Below, piece by piece: positions 46,164 through 55,719 of a DNA stretch of 64,000 bases. The DNA is from JASEGV01 sp947085405. GTDB taxonomy: Bacteria; Bacteroidota; Ignavibacteria; UBA10030; BY39. Both the position numbers and the translations under genes were made by a program. The stretch's first letter is position 1. The number at the start of each line of letters is the position of its first letter. The stretch covers positions 1 to 64,000 of the forward strand of contig CAMTWO010000022.1 in NCBI GenBank assembly GCA_947085405.1, read 5' to 3'. The notes beneath the pieces are model-generated. The model ran no database searches and was not told where the DNA came from. It saw nothing but the letters and a program-made list of their open reading frames with translations.

Positions 46164-47645
46164 CTTATCCAACTCGCTTTCAATTCCATACTTAATTCTT
46201 CTCTCGCCCGTGTAATCCTTAAATTTCAAAGCAGTCTCGAATTCCTTTTTTGCTTTCTGTTTATTCCCAACTTTAAGTTGTGCTAAGCCGAGCCGGTAAT
46301 GTGTGTTAGGTAAAATCCAATTTTGTTTGAAATTCTTAATATGCAATACATTACCAAACATCTCAATCGATTTATCAAAATTACCTAACTCAAAATGAGC
46401 GCGTCCCATCCTGAAATATTTCTCGCCACGCTGGTCTTCATTAAGCGAGCTGATAGTCATCAACTCATTCGCCGATTTAATGACATCTTGATAATCGCCG
46501 GCTTCAAAGTTATTCGACATTTTGACTAAAATAATATCTGCATAAGTCAACGGAGTTTTAATTCTTTCTTGTGCATCGGTGTTCTTCCCTGCTCTCTGAT
46601 AATTTTGGATAGCAGTTGTTCTATCTTCCAAAAGTTCATAGCATAAACCTATGCGATAATATGTGTAGTCTTTTGAAGAAGAATCTATATCTTTCGAGCT
46701 TACATATTTCTGTCCCCATTGTATTGATTCTGTAAAATTATTTTTAAATCTGTACGCATCACTGAGTGAGCTATAGCTTGCTGAGATGAATCGTTCAGCT
46801 TCAGAATTTTGAATAATGATTGCTTTTTTTAAAACCACAATCGCTTCATCTGCACGACGTAACCAATAGAGAAGAATATTTCCATAGCGTTGAACGTAGA
46901 AAGGATTTTGAGCGTATTTATTTGACAGCTGGTCTAAAAATTTAAACGCTCTTTCAGGCTGTTCTTCGGCTACATAAAATTGCGAAAGCCACCACTTAGC
47001 TTCATTTTTTGCGTAAGTTCCTTTTGTAGCAGCACGTTCTAACTGTTCCAAACCTTTTTGCCTGTCGCCGTTGAATCCCATAATTTTTATCATCCATCTG
47101 AATGAACTCGGAATCCGTGAAACAAAATAATTGAACATCCCTAATCCCATCTCGGCATCGTGGTTATTCAAGTTTGCTTCTATCGCATCTTCCAAATAAC
47201 TATAACCTTTTCTTCCATCCCATACCGCTCTAACGATTTGGTTTTCTTGCGAACGCACTATTCCCCTATAACCATAAATTCCACCTAAATAGAACAAAGC
47301 GTTTGAATTTTTTTTATCTTTATCCAAAACTTTTTCCGCTGCATCAATAACGTTATCGGACAATTGTATAAATTTATCAAAGTCAGTGCGGACTCTCAAA
47401 AAAGTATATCTGTAATGATAAATCATTGCTTTGAAAAAATGTCCGCGCGGGTCGGCAGGCGCTATTTTTATCACCTCATCAAATTTTTCTTCAGCTTCCT
47501 TGAACTTAAAATTGTAGAGAGCATCTATACCGGTGATTGTGATGTTGTGAACTTTTTCCCAATCAACTCGTTTGGTTGATGGATTATTTTGGGAGAAAAG
47601 AAAATTAGGGCTTATGAAAAATAGAAAAATAATTATTTTAATCAT
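46158..47645 (-). CDS. secreted TPR-repeat protein
   Basis: A 495-residue protein with a signal peptide (about 1-19, FLFFISPNFLFSQ) and tetratricopeptide helices over most of its length, for example ADPRGHFFKAMIYHYRY and the C-terminal HYRLGLAQLKVGNKQKAKKE. It is probably periplasmic and binds other proteins; nothing shows a catalytic role. Its last 57 residues are duplicated at 38917-39096. No operon partner is apparent. Confidence 0.82.
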   Translation of the reverse strand: MIKIIIFLFFISPNFLFSQNNPSTKRVDWEKVHNITITGIDALYNFKFKEAEEKFDEVIKIAPADPRGHFFKAMIYHYRYTFLRVRTDFDKFIQLSDNVIDAAEKVLDKDKKNSNALFYLGGIYGYRGIVRSQENQIVRAVWDGRKGYSYLEDAIEANLNNHDAEMGLGMFNYFVSRIPSSFRWMIKIMGFNGDRQKGLEQLERAATKGTYAKNEAKWWLSQFYVAEEQPERAFKFLDQLSNKYAQNPFYVQRYGNILLYWLRRADEAIVVLKKAIIIQNSEAERFISASYSSLSDAYRFKNNFTESIQWGQKYVSSKDIDSSSKDYTYYRIGLCYELLEDRTTAIQNYQRAGKNTDAQERIKTPLTYADIILVKMSNNFEAGDYQDVIKSANELMTISSLNEDQRGEKYFRMGRAHFELGNFDKSIEMFGNVLHIKNFKQNWILPNTHYRLGLAQLKVGNKQKAKKEFETALKFKDYTGERRIKYGIESELDKL

Positions 47646-47668
47646 TTGAATTTTGGATGTAAATAAAT

Positions 47669-47954
47669 TTAGTTAGTAGTTTTTAGTTTTTAGTTATGGT
47701 TTTTTAGTTACTGGTTTTAGTTTTTAGTTGATGGTTTATGAAACCATTAAACTATAACCACTAACTAATGAACTATAACCAAGAACCAAAAACCAATAAC
47801 TTTTTTTGTCATCTGTTGTTAGTTGTGAGTTATGGTTTTTTAGTTACTGGTTTTAGTTTTTAGTTGATGATTCAATTCCTATAACCATCGTTTATATTGA
47901 TTAACCATTAAAATGTAACCACTAACTATTGAACTAAAACAAAGAACCAAAAAC
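47669..47954. repeat. two tandem copies of a TAGTT/AACTA self-complementary repeat
   Basis: The 420-bp gap upstream of the TPR gene is filled by TAGTT-rich DNA followed by AACTA-rich DNA, twice. A 42-bp stretch is identical at 47692-47733 and 47828-47869 (period 136 bp). Each unit can fold on itself because the second half complements the first loosely. No gene is visible. Confidence 0.75.
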
Positions 47955-48066
47955 CTTGTGGTGATTGAAAGCGAACCATTGTAACTATTTTTCAGCTTAA
48001 CTTTGTCCAGATATACCAAAAATTGTTTCGTATTTCGTTATTAGAATTTCGAATTTATTTTCCTTA

Positions 48067-48567
48067 TCATCTTTGAGCCGACATCCCGATATCAGCCCAT
48101 TCTTCCTTCGCAGGACCGTAAATGCCAGGGACTTTTAATCCGGCTTGTCGCATCAGGACTGTCATTTGAGCGCGGTGGTGTATTTCGTGTCTGATTAACG
48201 CCGAGAGAGCATCGCCGCGTCGCCACTTCTCGCCATACATCTCAATCACCTCAAGCAACATCTGATCGTTCCATTTGGATTGAACTTCAACTTCCAGCGA
48301 CATTGCCGCTATTTCATAAGCTAAAACTATTTTTTCTGCATCCTTTGGCTCTTCCGAATTTTCCGGCGGAGCATTTACAATCAGTCCCATGTGTCCGCCC
48401 ATTTCTCCCAGCGTTATCACAATATGCCAAGCGAGAAAGCCCAACGACCTGCCTTCTTCGGTAACTTTGGTAGGCAGCGCAGAATCAGTTAAGTATTTCA
48501 ATGTTTTCGCAGTTGACTCGCTCTCGTATTTCCAGACTTTAATAAAATCTTCAATAGTCCGATACAT
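48067..48567 (-). CDS. DinB family protein
   Basis: A 166-residue four-helix-bundle protein of the DinB/YfiT type, with metal-binding His residues: WHIV (helix 2), and HEIHHRAQM (helix 3). The family includes metal-dependent thiol transferases, often with bacillithiol or mycothiol; bshB1 elsewhere in the window makes a bacillithiol link possible. ATG at 48567 follows AGGAG six bases upstream; a longer frame upstream has no such site and is hydrophobic junk. Confidence 0.82.
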   Translation of the reverse strand: MYRTIEDFIKVWKYESESTAKTLKYLTDSALPTKVTEEGRSLGFLAWHIVITLGEMGGHMGLIVNAPPENSEEPKDAEKIVLAYEIAAMSLEVEVQSKWNDQMLLEVIEMYGEKWRRGDALSALIRHEIHHRAQMTVLMRQAGLKVPGIYGPAKEEWADIGMSAQR

Positions 48568-48662
48568 TATTATCTCCTGAATTTTTGATTTAATGATAAG
48601 AATATTTGTGTATAAAAACAATTTGGAACTTTTAATCCTATTTCGTATGTTAATCAAAGCGT

Positions 48663-49094
48663 ATGGTAAGAAACAAAATACATATCTCACTAATCATCGC
48701 ATTTACAGCCCTATTTCTTGTATTTAACATTGGGCTGCCGGTTGTTCTCCACTACTGCGAGATGATGAAGACAGTTTCAAGCGATTCTTGCGGCATGTGC
48801 GATACCGAGAAAAATAACCACAACGACTTAGCACTTTCTAAGGGCGAATCTTCTTGCTGCCAGACAGTTATCGCCGCAGAGTCGAATAAGGTTGAGTTTC
48901 TCCAAACGCAAAAGAATGAAGTAACAAAGCTCCATCCGCCGAAGGCGGACTCCATCACTCCATCCGTCATAAACGGACTCCATTCTTTCGCACTTGATGA
49001 ACCGATAATTAATGCACAAACGTTAAATCTAACTCTCCATTCCCCTCCTCTCATCGAAGATATACCAATCTTCACGTCTTCTCTGTTAATTTAA
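48663..49094 (+). CDS. HYC_CC_PP-type small secreted protein
   Basis: A 143-residue protein with an N-terminal hydrophobic segment (about 8-28), then HYCEMM (32-37), SCGMC (43-47), SCCQ (62-65) and a C-terminal SPP. The HYC, CC and PP marks define a Bacteroidota family found with heavy-metal efflux genes. The Cys, His and Met residues suggest a copper or silver site. Five residues, PPKAD, are encoded by a 15-bp palindrome that has inserted in frame. It opens the copper island and is divergent from dinB (95 bp). Confidence 0.75.
   Translation: MVRNKIHISLIIAFTALFLVFNIGLPVVLHYCEMMKTVSSDSCGMCDTEKNNHNDLALSKGESSCCQTVIAAESNKVEFLQTQKNEVTKLHPPKADSITPSVINGLHSFALDEPIINAQTLNLTLHSPPLIEDIPIFTSSLLI
48935..48949. 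repeat. 15-bp palindrome inserted in frame in the HYC_CC_PP gene
   Basis: TCCGCC-GAA-GGCGGA, a perfect 6+3+6 palindrome, flanked on both sides by CTCCA, which may be a 5-bp target duplication. It adds exactly five codons. Confidence 0.65.
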
Positions 49095-49248
49095 TTCCTT
49101 AATCTATGAATCGTTATCCCGTCCCAATTTTGTGTGGATAGGGATTTATCGGTATATTGTTCCCAATAGTATCGAAACAACATGACGATGTTTAATTTGC
49201 CAAAGTGGGTCACATCCCCACCAGACATAAATGCACAGGAAAAAAATT

Positions 49249-50499
49249 ATGAAGAACTTATTATTTGCTTTGCTTGTTATTTTTCAGACAACTTTAATTG
49301 CCCAAGTAAAGCCAATCTTGAAATTAGAAGACCTTATCGACGAGGCGCTTGTAAACAATTTTGAACTCGAGTCATTTGCGCAAATCGTTAATGCTTCTGA
49401 AGCAAAAATCCCGCAGATGCGTTCGCTCGATGATCCTGAATTAACTTTCCGCCTGATGGAAATGCCCGGTTTAAAACCGAACGAAGCGATGTATGCAAAC
49501 CTGGAATTGATGCAAATGATCCGCTTCCCATCGAAAATATCAAGCGAAACCAAAATGGCTGAATTGGAAGCCAGCCGCGCACAACAAATTTACAACGAAA
49601 AATCAGTTGAAATAATTATGAAAGTGAAATCTGCATTTTATGAGTTGTGGGCGGCACAACAGAATTTAGAACTCAATCGCTCGAATACGGAATTGATGAA
49701 ACAGTTTTTGCAGATTGCAACAACTCGTTATTCAGTCGGCAAGATTTCGCAACAAGATGTTTTGAGGGCACAGGTTGAAATTGCAAAATTGGAAAAGGAA
49801 CGCCTCGGATTCTCGGATATGGAAGAAGCCGCACTCGCCATGCTTGCTTCACTTTTGAATAAAAATATTTCAGATTTCAACGGAGTAGCAACCGCACCCG
49901 ATACGATATTTTTCGATTTTGATATTAAACAAATTCAGGAATACGCGTTAAAAAAATGCTCAAGACTCCGAAGCGATTCTTTGATGGTTGAGAAGGATAA
50001 AGAGATGCACAAACTTGCAAAATTAGAATATTTACCAGATTTCAAAATCGGAGTTGAATATGTTTCGTCGCCGATGAAGGGTTTCCGGGGCTGGAGTTTA
50101 TTGGCAGGAGTCTCTCTCCCGTTTTCATTTTGGACTTTAGGTAAAGCCAATGCACGTGTGGAAGAAGCATCGGCAAATATATTAAAATCAACTGCTATGT
50201 ATAAAGACGAGCGGAATATGCTGCTCTCAAAAGTGCGCGAATATTTTGCTAAATCAAACTCGCTAAAAAGTCAGTGGGATTTATATCAGCAAAATATTAT
50301 TCCCCTCGCCGAGCAGTCGCTACGTGTTACTTTAACTAACTACCAAACTGGTCAGACCGATTTTTTGATGCTATTAGATACGTATAGAATGCTGACGATG
50401 GAAAAGATGGAGCAAATTATGACGCGTATGAAATTTGAACAGACTCTCGCTGAGTTGGAAAATCAAATTGGCTGCAGAGATATAGAAGAAGTTTTGTGA
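49249..50499 (+). CDS. CusC-like outer-membrane efflux protein (TolC family)
   Basis: A 416-residue outer-membrane factor that would form the exit duct for the CusBA pump. Signal peptide about 1-18 (ending TTLIAQ), two repeated TolC helical modules with an ALVNNFELES-type start and a C-terminal coiled coil. ATG at 49249 follows AGGA; an upstream in-frame ATG adds six residues before the signal peptide and is less likely. The order C-B-A with the pump downstream matches metal RND systems. Confidence 0.88.
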   Translation: MKNLLFALLVIFQTTLIAQVKPILKLEDLIDEALVNNFELESFAQIVNASEAKIPQMRSLDDPELTFRLMEMPGLKPNEAMYANLELMQMIRFPSKISSETKMAELEASRAQQIYNEKSVEIIMKVKSAFYELWAAQQNLELNRSNTELMKQFLQIATTRYSVGKISQQDVLRAQVEIAKLEKERLGFSDMEEAALAMLASLLNKNISDFNGVATAPDTIFFDFDIKQIQEYALKKCSRLRSDSLMVEKDKEMHKLAKLEYLPDFKIGVEYVSSPMKGFRGWSLLAGVSLPFSFWTLGKANARVEEASANILKSTAMYKDERNMLLSKVREYFAKSNSLKSQWDLYQQNIIPLAEQSLRVTLTNYQTGQTDFLMLLDTYRMLTMEKMEQIMTRMKFEQTLAELENQIGCRDIEEVL

Positions 50500-50594
50500 A
50501 GATTTTAGATGTCAGATTTCAGATGATGTAATCACAAATGACTAATGACAAAGAACAAAGTACAAAGAAAAAATAGCAAGAGAAGGATTTCGAT

Positions 50595-52238
50595 ATGAAA
50601 AAAAATATTATTATCATTACATCAGTTATGTTAATCGTTGGTTTAGCAGGAATATATTTCTATCCAAAGCTATTCCCCTCAAAACCTGAGCGTGAAATTC
50701 TTTATTGGACTGATTCTATGATTCCCGGTGATAGAAGCGACCACCCCGGTAAATCTCCGATGGGGATGGAGCGAACTCCGGTTTACGCTGAAGAAGTAAA
50801 AACCGAATCAGGCACCAATGCAAATTCGGAAGAAAAAAGCTATTACACCTGTCCGATGCATCCATCGGTTGTTTCGGATAGACCTGGCGCTTGCCCTGTT
50901 TGCCACATGGATTTAGTCAAGAAATCAGCACAATTGGAAGCATCGGATGCTGAGTTGGAGCATCTAAAAGCGGTAAGTCTCTCTCCTACTCAACGAATAA
51001 TTGCAAACGTATCAACATCAACCGTTGAACGACAAGATCTAAGTATAGGTGTAGATGCAGTCGGTGTTGTAGATGTCGCCGAGCCATTACAGTCAAAAGT
51101 TACTGCACGATTCCGAGGAAGAATCGAAAAATTATACGTAAACTTCACAGGCGAGATTGTTAAAAAGGGACAGCCACTTTTTGAGTTATACAGCCCCGAT
51201 TTGGTTTCGGCACAGCAGGAACTCATTCTTGCTTCCAACATAAATTTACTCGATGCAACACGTAGTCGTTTGCGTATTCATTTCGGACTTACTGAAAGCC
51301 AAATTTCCGAAATCGAACAATCACAAAATATTAAATCATCAATCGCATACTACTCCCCCATCTCCGGAACTGTTTTGGCAAAAAGTATTCAAGAAGGAGA
51401 GTATGTAGATGAAGGAACGGTTCTTTATCAACTTGCCGACCTTTCTAATGTTTGGATTTATTTAGATGTTTATGAAAAAGATATAAACGAACTTAAACTG
51501 AATCAGTCAGTTAAAATTACTTCCGAAGCGTATCCGAATGAGATTTTTTCCGGCAAAGTTACATTCATCGATCCGACAATAAATCCTGAGACGCGGACAA
51601 TCAGAGTGCGAACAGCATTTAAAAATCCCAACGGTAAACTAAAACCACAAATGTATGTTAAGGCAACGATTCTTGAGACGACGAAAAAAGCATTAACGAT
51701 TCCTGCCTCGGCTGTTTTATATTCTGGGAAAAGAAATGTTGTGTGGATTGAAATTCAGACAAATATCTTCGAGCCGCGTGATGTGGTATTAGGTGCGACT
51801 ACAGGAACACTCGTTGAAGTGCTTCAAGGATTATCAGAAGGTGAATCTGTTGTAACCACAGGCGGTTATTTGATTGATTCCGAAAGCCAATTGAAACAAA
51901 CCGGGACGCCGGCCGGACATGAAGGTCATCAGCGTGAAGTAGAAAAAAATACTATGACCGAAAATGACACTCAATTTTCAAACGAAGTAACAATCGTTGT
52001 TGATGGTGGATATTCTCCTTCAAAGATTCAAGCTCGAAAGGGTCATAAACTTACCATCCATTTTGAACGGCACGATGATATCAAATGTACCGATGAAGTT
52101 GTATTCCCTGATTTCAACATCAAGAAATATTTAACGCCGCATAAAACAACCACTATCGAAATTACACCGAAGCGAGCTGGTGTGTACAAATTTCATTGCG
52201 GTATGGATATGCTTGAAGGCAAAATCATCGTAAAATAA
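50595..52238 (+). CDS. CusB-like RND adaptor with metal-binding and cupredoxin domains
   Basis: A 547-residue periplasmic adaptor. Order: membrane anchor (about 4-22); a YWTDSMIPGD...PMGMERTPVY segment (37-64); a heavy-metal-binding domain YYTCPMHPSVV...CPVCHMDLV (83-108); the adaptor core with barrel-sandwich hybrid and beta-barrel (about 118-440; QSKVTARFRGRIEKLYV); and an extra C-terminal cupredoxin-like domain (about 458-547; GGYSPSKIQARKG and FHCGMDMLEGKIIV). The last domain, with Cys and Met in the usual type 1 copper loop, is not part of ordinary CusB and is related to the free cupredoxin at 56278. It would pick up Cu(I)/Ag(I) and pass it to CusA. Confidence 0.88.
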   Translation: MKKNIIIITSVMLIVGLAGIYFYPKLFPSKPEREILYWTDSMIPGDRSDHPGKSPMGMERTPVYAEEVKTESGTNANSEEKSYYTCPMHPSVVSDRPGACPVCHMDLVKKSAQLEASDAELEHLKAVSLSPTQRIIANVSTSTVERQDLSIGVDAVGVVDVAEPLQSKVTARFRGRIEKLYVNFTGEIVKKGQPLFELYSPDLVSAQQELILASNINLLDATRSRLRIHFGLTESQISEIEQSQNIKSSIAYYSPISGTVLAKSIQEGEYVDEGTVLYQLADLSNVWIYLDVYEKDINELKLNQSVKITSEAYPNEIFSGKVTFIDPTINPETRTIRVRTAFKNPNGKLKPQMYVKATILETTKKALTIPASAVLYSGKRNVVWIEIQTNIFEPRDVVLGATTGTLVEVLQGLSEGESVVTTGGYLIDSESQLKQTGTPAGHEGHQREVEKNTMTENDTQFSNEVTIVVDGGYSPSKIQARKGHKLTIHFERHDDIKCTDEVVFPDFNIKKYLTPHKTTTIEITPKRAGVYKFHCGMDMLEGKIIVK

Positions 52239-52249
52239 AAATTAACTTC

Positions 52250-52310
52250 ACGCCAGGACGCAAAGTACGCAAAGTCAAAATTCTTTTGCGTCATTAGCGT
52301 CCTTTGCGAG
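52250..52310. repeat. GCAAAG/CTTTGC inverted word repeat between cusB and cusA genes
   Basis: ACGCAAAG words on the left (GGACGCAAAGTACGCAAAG) are mirrored by TTTGCGTC/CTTTGCG on the right, so the RNA can fold into a hairpin. It fills most of the 93-bp gap before the RND pump gene. Confidence 0.6.
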
Positions 52311-52331
52311 AGATAAATATTAAGGTTATCT

Positions 52332-55300
52332 ATGATAGAAAAAATAATTGACTACTCGGCGCGTAACAAGTTTGTAATCATCCTTGCTTATCTGATTATT
52401 ATTGCCTGGGGCATCTGGTCGGTAGTGCATACGCCGATGGATGCAATCCCCGACCTATCAGAAAATCAAGTGATAGTTTTTACTGAATGGATGGGACGTT
52501 CGCCACAATTAATCGAAGACCAAATTACATTTCCGCTTGTAACTGCCCTGCAGGGTGTTCCCAACGTCGAAGCAATACGTGCCCAATCAATGTTCGGTAT
52601 GTCTTTCATTTTTATAATTTTTAATGAAAAGACCGACTCGTATTGGGCAAGAAGCCGTGTGTTGGAAAAACTTTCGGTAGTCCAAACTTCGCTCCCAAAC
52701 GGCGCTAAAGTACAACTCGGTCCCGACGGAACCGGAGTCGGGCATGTTTTCTGGTACACTGTAGAAGGTAAAAGCGATTTAGGCACGCTTCGCTCAATTC
52801 AGGATTGGTACATCAAACTGAATCTACAAGGTGTGCAAGGCGTAGCCGAGGTTGCTTCGATCGGCGGTTTTGTAAAACAATATCAGGTTGATATTGATCC
52901 CGATAAAATGAAAGCGTACAGCGTCTCGATTGCCGATGTTAAAAACGCAGTGATGCGTTCCAACAACGATGTCGGCGGGAAAATACTTGAAATCTCCGAT
53001 GCCGAGTATTTTGTTCGCGGTCAGGGTTACATCCAATCGGTACGCGATATCGAAAACATAGTTATCGGGACAAGTTCAACCGGAACTCCCATTTACATAC
53101 GGAATATCGGTGTTGTTCAACTTGGCGGCGACATTAGGCGCGGTTCGCTTGAAAAAGACGGAAAAGGTCAGGTAGTTGGTGGTATCGTTGTGATGCGTTA
53201 TAACGAAAATGCCAAAGATGTTATCGACCGCGTGAAGAAAAAGATTGAGGAAATTACACCGGGCTTACCCGAGGGTGTTAAAATTGTTCCAGCTTACGAC
53301 CGCAGCGATTTAATAATGGCAGCAGTCCACAATTTGAAAAATACTCTTATTGAAGAAGGAATTGTAGTAAGCATTATGGTACTTATTTTCCTTCTGCATG
53401 TGCGTAGTGTGCTGAGGATTATTATTGAATTACCGATTGCTGTGTTACTTGCATTCATCGGAATGAAAATGTTCGGAATAACATCCAACATAATGTCGTT
53501 GGGGGGGATTGCTATTTCGATAGGAGTGATTGTAGATGCCTCAATAGTTCTCGTTGAAAATGCGTATCGCAATGTTGCACGTGCACAACACGAAAAAGGA
53601 ACTTTGACGGATAAAGATTATACCGAGATTGCAATTATGTCGGCAAAACAAGTTGGACCTGCAATTTTCTTTTCTGTTGCTATTATGGTTGTCTCGTTCC
53701 TTCCTGTATTTTTACTTACAGGACAGGAAGGGAAATTGTTCAAACCTTTAGCATTTACAAAATCTTTTGTGATGATCGGATCAGCAATCATAGCTATAAC
53801 GCTTGTTCCAATGTTAATGACTATGTTCACGCGAGGTAAGTTCCGTTTGGAAAATCAAAATCCCGTAACAAAGCACTTAAATAATTTTTACGCACCAATT
53901 ATCAGATGGACGCTAAAATGGCGGAAGACAACAATCGCGATAAATATCTTTGCCCTACTGATTACAATACCGATGGTGATGAATACGGGTTCGGAATTTA
54001 TGCCGTCGTTGGACGAAGGGAGCTTGCTCTTTATGCCGGTAACACTTCCATCTGCGTCTATCACCGAAGTAAATAGAATATTGCAAGTTCAAGATGCGAT
54101 AATCAGAACAATACCGGAGGTCGATCTGGTCCTTGGAAAATCCGGCAGAGCCGAAACATCTACCGATAACGCACCCGTGAGTATGATTGAGACGATTATA
54201 ATACTTAAACCAAAGGACCAGTGGCGCCCCGGCATTACGAAAAACGATATAATTTCGGAACTCGATGCAAAATTGCAAATCCCCGGTGTCCGGAATGGTT
54301 GGACACAACCAATTATCAACCGAATCAATATGCTTTCGACTGGCGTGCGGACTGATTTGGGTGTGAAAATATTCGGTAAAAACTTAGATACACTCGAGCA
54401 GCTCGCAATTCGTGCTGAACAGATTTTGCGAAAAATTCCGGGCGCCGCCGATTTATACGCCGAAAGAACACAAGGCGGTTTGTTCCTTGATATTAAAATC
54501 GACCGGGAGGCGGTTGCCCGATACGGAATCAATATTGGCGATGTTCAAGACATCATCGAAACTGCCATCGGCGGTGAAAATCTTGGAGTAGTAATCGAAG
54601 GAAGACAGCGATTTCCAATCCGTGTCCGCTACGAACGTGATTCGAGAGATAACATCGAAGCACTTAAAAATTTATTAATTCCTGTAAATGTTGTTGGCAG
54701 CAAAAGACAGATGCCAGAAGCAACAAGCCAAAGTTCTTCAAGTGGTATGTCTTCAATGTCAAAACAATCTCAAATCCCAAATCTCAAATCCCCGCCTGAC
54801 GGACGGGCAGGCGAAATCCTAACTTCCGTTTCTTCCGGTTCGTACCTCCCTCTCGGACAATTAGCGAAAATCGAAATCGTTCCCGGTCCACCTATGATTT
54901 CAAGTGAGAACGCTCAGCTCCGTTCACTTGTTTACTTAAATGTGCGTGGTCGTGATATGGGGAGCTTTGTTGGAGAAGCAAAAGAAGTTCTTAAAAAAGA
55001 ATTTAAGTTACCCGACGGATACACGCTTACGTGGAGCGGACAGTGGGAACATCAAATAAGGGCGAAGGAGCGTTTACAGCTTTTAATGCCTATAGTTTTT
55101 GCAATAATTTTTGTTATGCTTTATTTCGTAACTAAAGATCCCAAAGAGGCATTCGTTGTAATGCTTTCAGTTCCGTTTGCGTTAGTAGGTGGTGTGTATT
55201 TGGTGTATATATTGGGAACAAATTTTTCCGTTGCTGTGTGGGTGGGGTTTATTGCCCTGTATGGATTAGCGGTCGAGACAGGTTTAATAATGGTTGTATT

Positions 55301-55652
55301 TCTTCACGAAGCGCTGGATAAACGGCTTCGTGATTTTGAACTCGGCAAACGCGGTCCTCTGACCCAGCAGGATATTGTAGATGCAACGTATGAAGGATCC
55401 GTACTGCGGCTACGTCCGAAAGTGATGACAGTTTCTACCACGCTGATTGCACTCATCCCAATTATGTGGAGTACAGGCGTTGGCGCCGATGTTATGCAGC
55501 CATTAGCAACTCCGATAATTGGCGGTTTGATCACATCTGCAATACACGTTCTTATTGTAACTCCGATATTATTCACTTGGATGAAAGAGCGCGAATTGAA
55601 AAAAGGAACACTGAAAGTTTCAAAGATGGCAAGCTGGATGAAGGAAAACTAA
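52332..55652 (+). CDS. CusA-like heavy-metal RND efflux pump
   Basis: A 1106-residue inner-membrane pump with 12 helices and two large periplasmic loops. Cu/Ag-type features: FMPSLDEGSLLFMP (first Met), NAPVSMIETIIILKP (second Met), and INMLSTGVRTDLGVKIFG (third Met), the positions of the CusA methionine triad, and GVIVDASIVLVENAYR in helix 4. Its length exceeds usual members by about 60 residues because of a Ser-rich insertion (about 790-836) that includes a palindromic repeat. It exports Cu(I)/Ag(I) from periplasm through CusC, with CusB. Confidence 0.92.
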   Translation: MIEKIIDYSARNKFVIILAYLIIIAWGIWSVVHTPMDAIPDLSENQVIVFTEWMGRSPQLIEDQITFPLVTALQGVPNVEAIRAQSMFGMSFIFIIFNEKTDSYWARSRVLEKLSVVQTSLPNGAKVQLGPDGTGVGHVFWYTVEGKSDLGTLRSIQDWYIKLNLQGVQGVAEVASIGGFVKQYQVDIDPDKMKAYSVSIADVKNAVMRSNNDVGGKILEISDAEYFVRGQGYIQSVRDIENIVIGTSSTGTPIYIRNIGVVQLGGDIRRGSLEKDGKGQVVGGIVVMRYNENAKDVIDRVKKKIEEITPGLPEGVKIVPAYDRSDLIMAAVHNLKNTLIEEGIVVSIMVLIFLLHVRSVLRIIIELPIAVLLAFIGMKMFGITSNIMSLGGIAISIGVIVDASIVLVENAYRNVARAQHEKGTLTDKDYTEIAIMSAKQVGPAIFFSVAIMVVSFLPVFLLTGQEGKLFKPLAFTKSFVMIGSAIIAITLVPMLMTMFTRGKFRLENQNPVTKHLNNFYAPIIRWTLKWRKTTIAINIFALLITIPMVMNTGSEFMPSLDEGSLLFMPVTLPSASITEVNRILQVQDAIIRTIPEVDLVLGKSGRAETSTDNAPVSMIETIIILKPKDQWRPGITKNDIISELDAKLQIPGVRNGWTQPIINRINMLSTGVRTDLGVKIFGKNLDTLEQLAIRAEQILRKIPGAADLYAERTQGGLFLDIKIDREAVARYGINIGDVQDIIETAIGGENLGVVIEGRQRFPIRVRYERDSRDNIEALKNLLIPVNVVGSKRQMPEATSQSSSSGMSSMSKQSQIPNLKSPPDGRAGEILTSVSSGSYLPLGQLAKIEIVPGPPMISSENAQLRSLVYLNVRGRDMGSFVGEAKEVLKKEFKLPDGYTLTWSGQWEHQIRAKERLQLLMPIVFAIIFVMLYFVTKDPKEAFVVMLSVPFALVGGVYLVYILGTNFSVAVWVGFIALYGLAVETGLIMVVFLHEALDKRLRDFELGKRGPLTQQDIVDATYEGSVLRLRPKVMTVSTTLIALIPIMWSTGVGADVMQPLATPIIGGLITSAIHVLIVTPILFTWMKERELKKGTLKVSKMASWMKEN
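54791..54812. repeat. palindromic unit inserted in the CusA-like gene
   Basis: CCCGCCTGACGGACGGGCAG (then GC) with arms GCCTG/CAGGC, in frame, coding PPDGRAGE. It sits next to ATCTCAAATCCCAAATCTC words that look like intergenic repeat DNA. Confidence 0.6.
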
Positions 55653-55719
55653 ATCAAGGCAAAATGAAAAAGGCAAAAGTAAAAAAATAATTAAAGGCTA
55701 AAATAAAAGGAGAAATAAT

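Noticed and set aside
47669..47954. CRISPR array
   Set aside because: Repeats are degenerate, self-complementary and low in complexity, with no uniform spacers and no cas genes.
48568..48690. N-terminal extension of the DinB protein by 41 residues
   Set aside because: The ATG at 48567 has AGGAG at the right distance, and the extra part overlaps the divergent gene start.
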